Below are positions 38,583 through 46,956 of a stretch of 64,000 nt of DNA, piece by piece. This stretch comes from Pseudomonas sp. ADAK13 (lineage in GTDB: Bacteria > Pseudomonadota > Gammaproteobacteria > Pseudomonadales > Pseudomonadaceae). Position 1 is the stretch's first letter. Every line of letters begins with the position of its first letter. A program made the translations under genes and the position numbers. The stretch spans positions 3,472,001 to 3,536,000 of the forward strand of contig NZ_CP052860.1 of NCBI RefSeq assembly GCF_012935715.1, given 5' to 3'. Below the pieces are notes generated by a model. It was not told where the DNA came from and searched no databases. It was given only the letters and a program-made list of their open reading frames with translations.

Positions 38583-39529
38583 TCAACCAACCTTTGGTTG
38601 GTATTCGCTTTGTCCTTTCAGCAATGCAAATACCACTCGAGCAAGCTTACGGGCCAGCATTACCAGTACCTGAGTGGTGCTATAACCCCGCGCCCGTTGT
38701 GCTTGATAAAACTCCTTCCATGCAGCCGTTCGGCTGGCCGCCATTGCTGCGTTGTGCAAAAGACGACGCGCTTCTGAGTCGCCACGCTTGCTCAAGCTGC
38801 GACGATTATCTTTCTGTCCTGACTTAGAAACGCGTAAATCCATACCCAAGAAAGCGATAAACGCGTCCGCGTTTCTAAAATCACCGCGTTGGAAGCTGGT
38901 AACCAAACGGGCCCCAGTCAAAAAGCCGATACCTTCAACTTTCAGGCAACGCTTTAGTTGATCCGATAGTCCAGCTTCTTTCAGCCGATCAGCGATCATC
39001 TTTTCAATCAGGCTTTCTAGCTTTTGCATCGACTTCATTTGCTCGGCAAAAGAGGCCTTCAGCAACGGCTCATTCGCCCAACTTTGAGTCAGGCTGACGC
39101 GTGCCTGAACCAGCGCCGCCCGGCGACGAAAAAGACTCAAAAGCTGGCGATACAGGGGAGATGGCGGCGTCCAGGGCGAAGTTCATCGGCTTCGTTTTTT
39201 AGATAGCGAGCAAGCAACTTGGCATCCTGGGCGTCGGTCTTAGCCCGGATATTCACACCTTTACGATAATGGCTGAGCTCATAACCGCCCACCATGTAGA
39301 TCACGCAACCAGCTTCATAGGCCAGGTCAGCGAACTCCAGGTGATATATGTTGGTCGCTTCAATCGCAACGGACACAGCGCCCGGCAGGGCTTTCAGCCA
39401 TTTTTTAATGGCGGTTTTGTTGTTGGGGATCACTTCCAACAGGTCGAGCTCGGCGTGGTAAATCACCAGCTCATTTTTAGCAACATCGACGCCAATGATC
39501 GGCTTTGAGACAGGAACTGGCATTGCCAT
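38583..39529 (-). pseudogene. IS110 transposase/recombinase, frameshifted
   Basis: Start ATG 39529 with GGAGGAAGT before it. The first frame gives the RuvC-like DEDD part: GVDVAKNE, VAIEATN, KTDAQDAKLLARYLKNEADELRP. Frame is lost near 39173-39177, and reading resumes in another frame as WTPPSPLYRQLLSLFRRR. The Tnp domain (VEGIGFLTGARLVTSF, SLSKRGDSEARRLLHNAA with the candidate catalytic Ser) runs to 38583. Restoring one base gives about 315 aa, normal for the family. Either a real inactivating deletion or a sequencing error. Confidence 0.9.
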
Positions 39530-39554
39530 GAGACTTCCTCCGGGCTATGGTTTT

Positions 39555-39730
39555 GAGCACTTGAAGGGCTCACCCAGAGGCGCAGGCTTGTTCCTATCGT
39601 CGGTCATAGCCAGATGCATTCTTTATCGGCGCTTGGGTGAAAGGAGGAGGGGCGAAATCTCCCACGGTCTGTACTGCGCCAACAGTCAGAATCGGGCTTT
39701 GTCCCTCCTCCTCCCTTCAAGTCCTAGCAT
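39555..39730 (-). ncRNA. Predicted bridge RNA of the IS110 element
   Basis: The minus-strand RNA is enclosed by ACTTGAAGGG/CCCTTCAAGT (plus 39713-39722 and 39559-39568). Inside, stem-loop 1 (stem plus 39703-39711/39643-39651) carries AAGCCCG (39699-39693), identical to the left target half, and GTGGGAG (39665-39659), complementary to the right half including the core. Stem-loop 2 (stem 39571-39583/39629-39639) carries AGAAT (39622-39618) and ACAAG (39591-39587), matching the element's own right and left ends. This order, target loop then donor loop, is that known for IS621 bridge RNA. Exact RNA ends are estimated. Confidence 0.82.
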
Positions 39731-39735
39731 ACAAG

Positions 39736-39819
39736 CGGGCTTGCTCGCGAACGCGGTGTATCAGTCGACCTATCTGGTGACTGACACTCCGCCTTCGCGA
39801 GCAAGCCCGCTCCCACATT
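39736..39819. repeat. REP doublet, left half split by the IS110 element
   Basis: GCGGGCTTGCTCGCGAA and its complement, ending AGCCCGCTCCCACATTT. The missing start of the left unit (AAAATGTGGGAG) lies at 38548-38559 on the far side of the insertion. Confidence 0.9.
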
Positions 39820-40232
39820 TAGTTTTGTGTGAGGCTCAACTTCCGCATGCGCTGAAGCACTGCATTCAGACCATTGCTGCGTGACGGTGATAGCTGCCGC
39901 GACAGACCCAGTTGATTGAACCAGTCGGGCAAGTCGACCGCCTGCAACTCAGCGGCAGACAAACCGTTAACCCGTGCCAGCAACAACGCCACCAGCCCGC
40001 GTATCAGCCGCGCATCGCTGCTGGCGGCAAACTGCCAGTGGCCATCCTGCAAGCGCCCCACCAGCCACACCAGGCTTTCACAGCCCTGCACCAGGTTGGC
40101 GTCGACCTTGTCTTCATCCGGCAACGCGGGAAGACGCTCGCCCCATTGCATGAGCAGGCGGGCGCGTTGCTCCCAACTCCCGACCACCTGAAACGCCTGC
40201 AGCGCCACAACGGCCTCCGCCGGCAAGCTCAT
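39819..40232 (-). CDS. csdE: SufE-like sulfur acceptor CsdE
   Basis: 137 aa. Accepts persulfide sulfur from the desulfurase CsdA on Cys51, in VQGCESLVWL. The start overlaps the csdA stop by 4 nt, so the pair is co-translated. The SufE fold and the C-terminal helix are complete. Sulfur may go to the TcdA/CsdL pathway or Fe-S assembly. Confidence 0.92.
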   Translation of the reverse strand: MSLPAEAVVALQAFQVVGSWEQRARLLMQWGERLPALPDEDKVDANLVQGCESLVWLVGRLQDGHWQFAASSDARLIRGLVALLLARVNGLSAAELQAVDLPDWFNQLGLSRQLSPSRSNGLNAVLQRMRKLSLTQN

Positions 40233-41434
40233 CGCAGCATATCCAGGGCCTGATCCAGCGCTTCAAAAAAACGCTCCAGGTCATCGGAGTCGTTATACAG
40301 CGCCAGCGACACCCGAATCGCCCCGGAGAGCCCCATCTGCTTGAGCAGCGGCATCGCACAATGATGGCCGGCGCGTACGGCAATCCCTTGTTCAGTCAGC
40401 AAGTGGGCGAGGTCGGCGTTGTGCACGCCGTCCACCACAAAGCTGGCCAGGGCCACCTGTGGCAAACCCAGCAGCCGTATGCCCTTGCGTGCTTGCAAGC
40501 CACGCAACAGGTAGTCGTGCAGGGCGGCTTCGTGGGCCATCACCGCGTGCAGGTCGAGGGAACTCAGGTAATCCAGGGTCGCACCCAGGCCGATCACGCT
40601 GGCGATTGGCGGCGTCCCGGCTTCGAAGCCGAGGGGGGCGGGGCGGAAGCTGGCGCTTTGATAGTCAGCCAGTTGCACCATCTCGCCACCAAACTGCCAG
40701 TGGCGCAGGTGATGCAGGGCCTCAGTGCGGCCATACAGCACGCCAACGCCATCCGGCCCGTAGAGTTTGTGGCTGGAAAACACGTAGAAGTCGCAGCCCA
40801 GTGCCTGCAGGTCATGGCGACCGTGGACGATGCCCTGGGCGCCATCCACAACCGTCAGTGCGTCGTGGGCCTTGGCCAGCGCCAACAACTGCGGCAACGG
40901 CTGCCAGGCGCCGAGCACGTTGGACAGTTGGCTCACCGCCAGCAGCCGGGTACGCGGGCCGATCAATTCGGCGGCAGCTTGCAGGTCGATCAAGCCGTCT
41001 TCGTTAAGTGGCAAAACCACCAGTTCCAGCCCGCGACGCTTGGCCAGTTGCTGCCACGGCAGCAGGTTGGCGTGGTGCTCCAGGGCGCTGATGACAAGCT
41101 CGTCGCCCGGGTTGAATAAGTGCTCAAGGCCATAGGCCAGGAGGTTCAGCGCTGAAGTCGCGCCATGGGTGAAGATGATTTGCCCGTCGTCGCCGACGTT
41201 CAGCCACTGTGCCACCTTGTTGCGGCTGTCCTCGAAGGCCTGGGTCGCGTGGGCGCCCGGCAAATGCTGGGCACGGTGCACATTGGCTGCGCCATTGGTG
41301 TAGTAATGGCTGATGGCGTCCAGCAGGGCTTGAGGTTTTTGCGTGGTGGCGGCGTTGTCCAGATAAGTCTGGTCTTGCCGTTGCAGGGTGGCGATGGCCG
41401 GAAAATCGGCGCGCCAGGGAGAGGGCACAAGCAT
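40229..41434 (-). CDS. csdA: Cysteine desulfurase CsdA (SufS-like)
   Basis: 401 aa PLP enzyme releasing sulfur from cysteine as persulfide. PLP Lys223 lies in SSHKLYGPDG; catalytic Cys359 in AGHHCAMP. Start ATG 41434 begins MLVPSPWRADFP; a TTG three codons upstream is less likely. Overlaps csdE by 4 nt. Lies 70 nt after dapD on the same strand. Confidence 0.93.
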   Translation of the reverse strand: MLVPSPWRADFPAIATLQRQDQTYLDNAATTQKPQALLDAISHYYTNGAANVHRAQHLPGAHATQAFEDSRNKVAQWLNVGDDGQIIFTHGATSALNLLAYGLEHLFNPGDELVISALEHHANLLPWQQLAKRRGLELVVLPLNEDGLIDLQAAAELIGPRTRLLAVSQLSNVLGAWQPLPQLLALAKAHDALTVVDGAQGIVHGRHDLQALGCDFYVFSSHKLYGPDGVGVLYGRTEALHHLRHWQFGGEMVQLADYQSASFRPAPLGFEAGTPPIASVIGLGATLDYLSSLDLHAVMAHEAALHDYLLRGLQARKGIRLLGLPQVALASFVVDGVHNADLAHLLTEQGIAVRAGHHCAMPLLKQMGLSGAIRVSLALYNDSDDLERFFEALDQALDMLR

Positions 41435-41503
41435 GGTGATCAAGGCTCGTATAAACGACCCGCACCGGGAAGGTACGGGCCGTCAGTGGCATCGAGTCGC
41501 TGC

Positions 41504-42538
41504 TTAGTTGTGAGCGTGCAGCGCTGCGTTCAGTTCGATGGCCGATTTGTGGGTTTTGCATTCCACGGCACCGGTCTCGGAGTTGCGGCGGAACAGCAGG
41601 TCCGGTTGGCCGGCCAGCTCACGGGCCTTGACCACTTTAACCAGTTGGTTGGCCTCGTCCAGCAGCGCCACCTTGGTACCGGCGGTCACGTACAGGCCCG
41701 ACTCAACGGTGTTGCGGTCGCCCAGCGGGATGCCGATACCGGCGTTGGCGCCGATCAGGCAGCCTTCGCCGACCTTGATCACGATGTTGCCGCCGCCCGA
41801 CAGGGTGCCCATGGTGGAGCAACCGCCGCCCAGGTCCGAACCCTTGCCGACGAACACGCCAGCCGATACGCGGCCTTCGATCATGCCCGGGCCTTCGGTG
41901 CCGGCGTTGAAGTTGACGAAACCTTCGTGCATCACGGTGGTGCCTTCGCCCACGTAGGCGCCCAGGCGGATACGTGCGGCATCAGCGATACGCACGCCAC
42001 TCGGCACCACGTAGTCGGTCATTTTCGGGAACTTGTCCACCGAGAACACTTCCAGCAACTCGCCACGCAGGCGGGCTTCCAGTTGGCGCTCGGCCAGTTC
42101 GGCGATGTCGATCGCGCCCTGGCTGGTCCAGGCCACGTTCGGCAGCTGCGGGAACACACCGGCCAGGCTCAGGCCGTGCGGCTTGACCAGGCGATGGGAC
42201 AGCAGGTGCAGCTTGAGGTACGCCTCAGGGGTGGAGGTCAGCGCGGCGTCTTCGGCCAGCAGCGTGGCGACCAGCGGGGTGTGGCTTTCAGCCAGGCGGC
42301 TCAACAGGGCGGCTTGGGCGGCGTCAACACCTTTGAGCGCGTCAGCCAGCTGCAGGGCCTGGGTGACGGTGAACGTAATGGCCTGGTTGCCTTCGGTGTA
42401 ACCGAGGATCGGTGCGATGGCCGCGATGATTTCAGCCGAAGGGTTGAGCAGCGGTTGTGCGTAAAATACTTCCAGCCAAGCACCTTGGCGGTTCTGAGTG
42501 CCTACGCCGAAGCCCAGGCTGAACAGGGAATTGGACAT
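41504..42538 (-). CDS. dapD: Tetrahydrodipicolinate N-succinyltransferase
   Basis: Succinylates tetrahydrodipicolinate in the lysine/DAP route. 344 aa, the longer Pseudomonas type, with a non-helical N-terminal domain and a C-terminal left-handed beta-helix (YVGEGTTVMHEGFVNFNAGTEG, hexapeptide repeats through GGGNIVIKVGEGCLIGANAGIGIPLGD). Same strand as the ArsC-like gene upstream (33 nt gap) and csdA. Confidence 0.95.
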   Translation of the reverse strand: MSNSLFSLGFGVGTQNRQGAWLEVFYAQPLLNPSAEIIAAIAPILGYTEGNQAITFTVTQALQLADALKGVDAAQAALLSRLAESHTPLVATLLAEDAALTSTPEAYLKLHLLSHRLVKPHGLSLAGVFPQLPNVAWTSQGAIDIAELAERQLEARLRGELLEVFSVDKFPKMTDYVVPSGVRIADAARIRLGAYVGEGTTVMHEGFVNFNAGTEGPGMIEGRVSAGVFVGKGSDLGGGCSTMGTLSGGGNIVIKVGEGCLIGANAGIGIPLGDRNTVESGLYVTAGTKVALLDEANQLVKVVKARELAGQPDLLFRRNSETGAVECKTHKSAIELNAALHAHN

Positions 42539-42571
42539 GCTGTTACCTCTACAAAAATGGAGTGGGCTGGC

Positions 42572-42934
42572 CTACTTGAGGGCCGCCGAATAACTATCTG
42601 GCTTGAAGCCAATCAGGGTTTTGTCACCGAGATCAAGCACGGGGCGCTTGATCATCGAGGGTTGCGCGAGCATCAATTCAATGGCTTTCGCTTGGTCGAG
42701 ATCGGCTTTGCGTTCGTCTTCGAGTTTGCGAAAGGTGGTGCCCGCACGGTTCAAAACCACCTGCCAACCGTGCTCGTTGCACCATTGGGTCAAGTGTTCG
42801 CGGTCGATACCGGCCGTCTTGTAGTCATGAAACTCATAGCTGACAGCGTGTTCATCGAGCCAGGTGCGCGCCTTTTTCATGGTGTCGCAGGCTTTGATGC
42901 CGAAAAGGTGCAACGTTTTGCTTGAAGCGGTCAA
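42572..42934 (-). CDS. ArsC/Spx-family protein (YffB-like)
   Basis: About 120 aa from TTG 42934, which has AAGGGGGG upstream; no ATG fits the family start. Thioredoxin-like fold: LHLFGIKACDTMKKARTW with a single N-terminal Cys, and the C-terminal MIKRPVLDLGDKTLIGF. Lacks the extra residues of true arsenate reductases, so probably a glutathione-dependent thiol protein of YffB type. A longer frame upstream (to 43048) is not supported. Confidence 0.8.
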   Translation of the reverse strand: MTASSKTLHLFGIKACDTMKKARTWLDEHAVSYEFHDYKTAGIDREHLTQWCNEHGWQVVLNRAGTTFRKLEDERKADLDQAKAIELMLAQPSMIKRPVLDLGDKTLIGFKPDSYSAALK

Positions 42935-43146
42935 GGAATTGCCCCCCTTTGGGCTGACGGAGATGAAAGGCCACGGATTATGCCATGGCCAGCGGCTTTC
43001 GGCGCCGCTCGTCACAACTGCGTGTTGCTGCGTGCGACTTTTGTGCAAAGGCCATCGCGCAGCATAGGCGGCTAATATGGCACTTCAACGGCGAGTTGTT
43101 GCCTGATGTGTGTTGTTGCAAGTTGATTGTCTGGGAATCCCGCGTT

Positions 43147-44790
43147 ATGCAAACCGCTTACACCGTACTTATCCTGCTGATGCTGGTCAGCGTTTCGCGT
43201 CTGGTCGGGCGTGTTATCCCACTGCCGTTACCTCTGGTGCAAATCGCCGCCGGGGCCTTGTTGGCCTGGCCGACCCTGGGGCTGCATGTGGCCCTGGACC
43301 CTGAGTTGTTTCTTTTCCTGTTCCTGCCGCCCCTGCTGTTCTCCGATGGCTGGCGCATGCCCAAGCGTGAACTGTGGCGCCTGCGCGGGCCGATCCTGAC
43401 GCTGGCGGTGGGGTTGGTGCTGTTTACGGTGGTGGGCGCCGGTTACTTCATTCATTGGCTGTTGCCGAGTATTCCGTTGCCGGTGGCCTTCGCCCTGGCG
43501 GCCGTCTTGTCGCCGACGGATGCCGTGGCGGTGTCAGCCATTTCCCAGAACCGCTTGCCCACGCCGTTGATGCACATGCTTCAGGGCGAGGCGTTGATGA
43601 ATGACGCATCGGGCCTGGTGACGTTCAAATTCGCCCTGGCGGCGGCGCTGACCGGGGTGTTTTCCCTGGCTGATGCCAGCCTGACCTTTGTGCTCGTCGC
43701 CGTCGGTGGCCTGGCTATTGGTGTGGCCTTGAGCTGGCTGGTGGGCCGGCTCCGGTCCTGGATGATCGCCCGGGGCTGGGACGACCCGGCGACGCACGTG
43801 GTGTTCATGTTGCTGCTGCCGTTTGCCGCTTACGTGCTGGCGGAGCGCCTTGGCGCGTCGGGCATCTTGTCGGCGGTGGCCGCAGGGATGATGCAAAGTT
43901 GGCTCGACCTGCTGCCGCGCCAGACCAGCACCCGGCTGCTCAATCGCAGTGTGTGGTCGCTGCTGGAATTTGCGTTTAACGGGTTGATCTTCCTGCTGCT
44001 GGGCCTGCAACTGCCGGACATCATCAAGGCCGTGGTCAGCCACGAACCGACGCTGTGGCCGACGTTGCTGTACCGCTGCCTGGACGTGATCGCGATTTTC
44101 CTGGTGTTGGTGGTGTTGCGGTTTATCTGGGTGCAAAGCATCTGGCGCCTGTCAGGATTGCTCCGGCGCCTGCGTGGGAAAAGTGAACTGACACTGGTAC
44201 CGACCGCCCGTTCCTGCTGGCTGTTGACCGTGGGTGGCGTGCGAGGTGCGGTGACGTTGGCGGGTGTGATGTCGGTGCCGTTGTTGTTGGCGCCGGGCCA
44301 GGATTTTCCTCAGCGTGACCTGCTGATCTTCATCGCCGCCGGAGTGATCCTGCTGTCGCTGGTCGCCGCCTGCATCGCCTTGCCGTTGCTGCTGCGGGGC
44401 ATTGAAAAGAGTCCGGACGACAAGCGTCGCAGCGAGGTGCGTGACGCCTGGAAGAAAACCGCTGAAGCGGCGATTCATGCCCTGGAGGCCGAAGAACCTG
44501 CGGAAGCGGCACCCCAGGATGCCGCCCAAGCGGCGTTGGCCACTGAGCTCAAGGCGCGGTTGATGTCGGAGTATCGTCATCAGTTGGAAGTGTTCAACGA
44601 CTCTGCGGAAGCCCAGGCGTTGGCGTTTCAGATGGATCAACTGGAGCGCAAGTTGCGACTGAAGGCGTTAAGAGCACAGCGTTTGGAGTTGTATAGCCTG
44701 AGCCGTCATCACCAGATAGGTGATGACGTGTTAAGGGAAGTGCTGGCTGATTTGGACATGAGTGAGGCGAATTTGGGGCATATGAAATGA
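43147..44790 (+). CDS. CPA1-family Na+/H+ antiporter
   Basis: 547 aa. About 12 helices: helix block PLPLVQIAAGALLAWPTLG, then FLFLFLPPLLFSDGWRMPK, and the ion-binding AAVLSPTDAVAVSAI with the conserved Asp. The Asn-Asp pair lies in GEALMNDASGLVTFKFAL. A hydrophilic cytoplasmic tail (about 420-547) is rich in Glu and Ala. Exchanges Na+ or K+ for H+ at the inner membrane. ATG 43147 begins the first helix; an upstream extension is not hydrophobic. Confidence 0.92.
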   Translation: MQTAYTVLILLMLVSVSRLVGRVIPLPLPLVQIAAGALLAWPTLGLHVALDPELFLFLFLPPLLFSDGWRMPKRELWRLRGPILTLAVGLVLFTVVGAGYFIHWLLPSIPLPVAFALAAVLSPTDAVAVSAISQNRLPTPLMHMLQGEALMNDASGLVTFKFALAAALTGVFSLADASLTFVLVAVGGLAIGVALSWLVGRLRSWMIARGWDDPATHVVFMLLLPFAAYVLAERLGASGILSAVAAGMMQSWLDLLPRQTSTRLLNRSVWSLLEFAFNGLIFLLLGLQLPDIIKAVVSHEPTLWPTLLYRCLDVIAIFLVLVVLRFIWVQSIWRLSGLLRRLRGKSELTLVPTARSCWLLTVGGVRGAVTLAGVMSVPLLLAPGQDFPQRDLLIFIAAGVILLSLVAACIALPLLLRGIEKSPDDKRRSEVRDAWKKTAEAAIHALEAEEPAEAAPQDAAQAALATELKARLMSEYRHQLEVFNDSAEAQALAFQMDQLERKLRLKALRAQRLELYSLSRHHQIGDDVLREVLADLDMSEANLGHMK

Positions 44791-44853
44791 CCCGGTAAAC
44801 AAGGGCTGGTGATGCTCGATATCGTCGCTAACCTTTGTGCTCAAGATGATGTA

Positions 44854-45582
44854 TCAGGTGGGGTGGATGGGTGGGTTCTGTAATGGATGTGGGTAGTTTG
44901 GTGCTGGCGATTTTTTGTCGAGTGGTGGATAGAGGGAGCTGACAAACTCTATATCTTTTGCGGAGATAGTATTGGGGATAAAGTCAACCGCTCTGCCGGC
45001 TTCGTATTTGTATTTATAATGCATGATAGAGTCTTTGTCGTAGGGGGAGAATGTGTGGTTGGCATCGCGTTTTATAGCGTCTTCTCTTCCTAGGTTGGGG
45101 TCTTCAAGTTTTCTGTCTGGATGCGCATGTTCATGTTCCAAGCCTAATACATGTCCCCATTCGTGCATTATTGTATCTTCCGTATTCTCCTCGGAACCTC
45201 GAGTGCCGATTGTGACGTGAGCTTTATCGTGTGGGTGTAGTTTTGCCTCGGTGCCTATCCATGAATAACCACCCGACATTGCAGGATCTACTTCGATTCT
45301 TATATCGGCGTTTTTCGGATCATCAATGAATTCGAACGTGAGGTTTACATGAGGTGCCCACTTATTTATATTTTTTTCGATGAGGGCTTTATCTTTTTCA
45401 TTGACGTCAACAAACCCGATTTTAATGGTTGAGCCTTGTGGCCAGAGATATCGATCGTTGGCGGCTCCTCTGGTTTTTCTGGTGCTGGCTGAAGTACTCG
45501 AGGTTTGATCGTCGTTTGGTTGTATTGAGTAGTTAGAAGCTGCGTATGAGGAGGATGTGTAACTGTTGAGGGGAGTCGCCAT
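44854..45582 (-). CDS. Metzincin-type zinc metalloprotease (copy 1)
   Basis: 242 aa, ATG 45582 with AAGGA 8 nt upstream. Zinc motif HEWGHVLGLEHEH (H140, E141, H144, H150) plus Met-turn SIMHY (M187), the astacin/matrixin form HExxHxxGxxHE. A Tyr/Ser-rich 40-residue N terminus has no Sec signal, so secretion would need another route. Base composition is clearly more AT-rich than flanking genes, suggesting transfer. A second copy lies just upstream. Confidence 0.85.
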   Translation of the reverse strand: MATPLNSYTSSSYAASNYSIQPNDDQTSSTSASTRKTRGAANDRYLWPQGSTIKIGFVDVNEKDKALIEKNINKWAPHVNLTFEFIDDPKNADIRIEVDPAMSGGYSWIGTEAKLHPHDKAHVTIGTRGSEENTEDTIMHEWGHVLGLEHEHAHPDRKLEDPNLGREDAIKRDANHTFSPYDKDSIMHYKYKYEAGRAVDFIPNTISAKDIEFVSSLYPPLDKKSPAPNYPHPLQNPPIHPT

Positions 45583-45718
45583 TGGTAATGTCCTTCACTT
45601 TCCTGATTGTTGAATTTTTAGTTATTGAAGAAACACAAAATTATTGATTTTGCCTGTAGTGATCTTTGTCAGTCCTTCCTGATGAGCAGTTTTTTTGCTG
45701 CGTGACGGTTAGTTATAT

Positions 45719-46396
45719 CTATTCAGTGATAGGAGGGTAGAGCGTGCGCATGAAAGCTTTATCGCCCTCTGATATTTGATTGTTTTCAGAGCGAGAACTG
45801 CCGTCGGCTTTTGTCGAAAAAACGTAATGCATGACGGAAGACCTATCGTATTTTGATGTCGTAACATCTGTACGTGGATAAGTCGGAAAGCCCAGTAGGT
45901 AGTCGGAGTCCGGCAGTTGCCTGTCGGGATGTTGATGCTCATGCTTTAGGCCTAATGCATGTCCGAACTCATGTATTATCGCGCCTTCCAGTTCTTCCTT
46001 GTCGCCTTGCAATCCAATGGCCATTGTGGGTTTGTCGATAGGTATGGATTTTGCTGATGTCCCTACGTTTGACCAGCCGCCAAGAGTTTCAGGTTCTGTT
46101 GCTATGCGTATATCGCCTTCCTTTGTATTTACAAATTCAAATTTCAGGTTGGTGTAAGGTGCCCACTTGTTGATGTTGTCCTTCATTAACTGTTCCTGGT
46201 CATTCGTCATGCCCAGCAGGGATATTGTGATGGTCGAACCCTGTGGCCAGAGTAACTTGGGATCTGCCACGCCTCGTTCGTTTCTGGCTACAGGAGGCGG
46301 GTTTGCATTCGAGTAATCTTCGACGGGGTCCAGATTGTTTGGAGATGGGTATGAAGTATTAAATGCTGAGGGGTAGTGGGGCGCAAGCGTCGTCAT
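45719..46396 (-). CDS. Metzincin-type zinc metalloprotease (copy 2)
   Basis: 225 aa. Zinc motif HEFGHALGLKHEH (H142, E143, H146, H152) and Met-turn SVMHY (M189). The two copies share PQGSTI near residue 52, the NINKWAP helix, DIRI and the C-terminal LYPP, so they are tandem paralogues that have diverged. No signal peptide. AT-rich like copy 1. Substrate unknown. Confidence 0.85.
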   Translation of the reverse strand: MTTLAPHYPSAFNTSYPSPNNLDPVEDYSNANPPPVARNERGVADPKLLWPQGSTITISLLGMTNDQEQLMKDNINKWAPYTNLKFEFVNTKEGDIRIATEPETLGGWSNVGTSAKSIPIDKPTMAIGLQGDKEELEGAIIHEFGHALGLKHEHQHPDRQLPDSDYLLGFPTYPRTDVTTSKYDRSSVMHYVFSTKADGSSRSENNQISEGDKAFMRTLYPPITE

Positions 46397-46956
46397 GTTT
46401 TTAATCTCGAAAGGATAGTTTCATTTTCTATTGGTCAATGGTTTCAATTTTCTTGTACTCACTGCCTAGCGCCCTATATTGGAATTTATTGTGGGAATAG
46501 TTCCGCTGAACGTGTAAGCGAATATATTTTTCGAGTGGAAAGACGGCGGCGTTCTAAGTAGGATTTTTTACCCGATACGCTCTTGGAAGGGGCGTGTGTT
46601 TTATCATCGTGGCCCGAACTGCGCCGGGCTGTGCGGGCTTTAGTGAAATTACTGTTTGCGTAGGGGACGTTCGCGTTGCCCGTTCCAGTTGGGTATTGTC
46701 GCTGCAACAACTGTTCTTCAATTTCCGGGTAGCCCAACACCTTGAGTTTTGCAGTCTGAGGCGGCATCACGCCATTGGGGGCGATGTATGACGGCAGGTG
46801 TTGGCTATTCGGTATATATCGGCGTATTGAACTGCGGCACGTGTTGGGGAGGGTTGATCATTGGCGTTTCCACCCAGAGGTTTTGGAAGCCTGTGGGTGG
46901 CGCTCATTACGCCCGGATTTCCCCGTCCGGGCGCGTTTGGGAAGGCGGTAGGCGGG
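46397..46956. other. AT-rich, mostly non-coding stretch with one short ORF and hairpins
   Basis: Between the protease pair and dapC. A 94-aa minus-strand ORF (46486-46770, MPPQTAKLKVLGYPEIEEQLLQ start) has no ribosome site and turns low-complexity; it may be a remnant of a gene linked to the proteases. Two hairpins lie near dapC: CCACCCA/TGGGTGG (about 46870-46900) and CGCCCGGA/TCCGGGCG (46910-46932). The second may end dapC transcription, but no T-run follows. Confidence 0.45.

Larger units (their letters stand above)
38560..39735 (-). mobile_element. IS110-family insertion sequence inserted in a REP
   Basis: About 1176 bp containing a frameshifted DEDD recombinase gene and a 206-bp non-coding end upstream of it. 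Only 23 bp follow the stop codon. It interrupts a REP: left flank GTGGGAG (38553-38559) and right flank CGGGCTT (39736-39742) rejoin to the same sequence present intact at 39803-39816. AG (CT on the element strand) stands at both junctions, as expected of an IS110-type core dinucleotide. A 9-bp hairpin GGTTGAGGG/CCCTCAACC (38567-38588) marks the recombinase 3' end. IS621 of E. coli and ISPpu9/10 of P. putida have the same REP preference. Confidence 0.92.

Noticed and set aside
39530..39735. Short plus-strand ORF over the IS110 non-coding end
   Set aside because: The segment is explained by the predicted bridge RNA on the minus strand; the ORF has no ribosome site.
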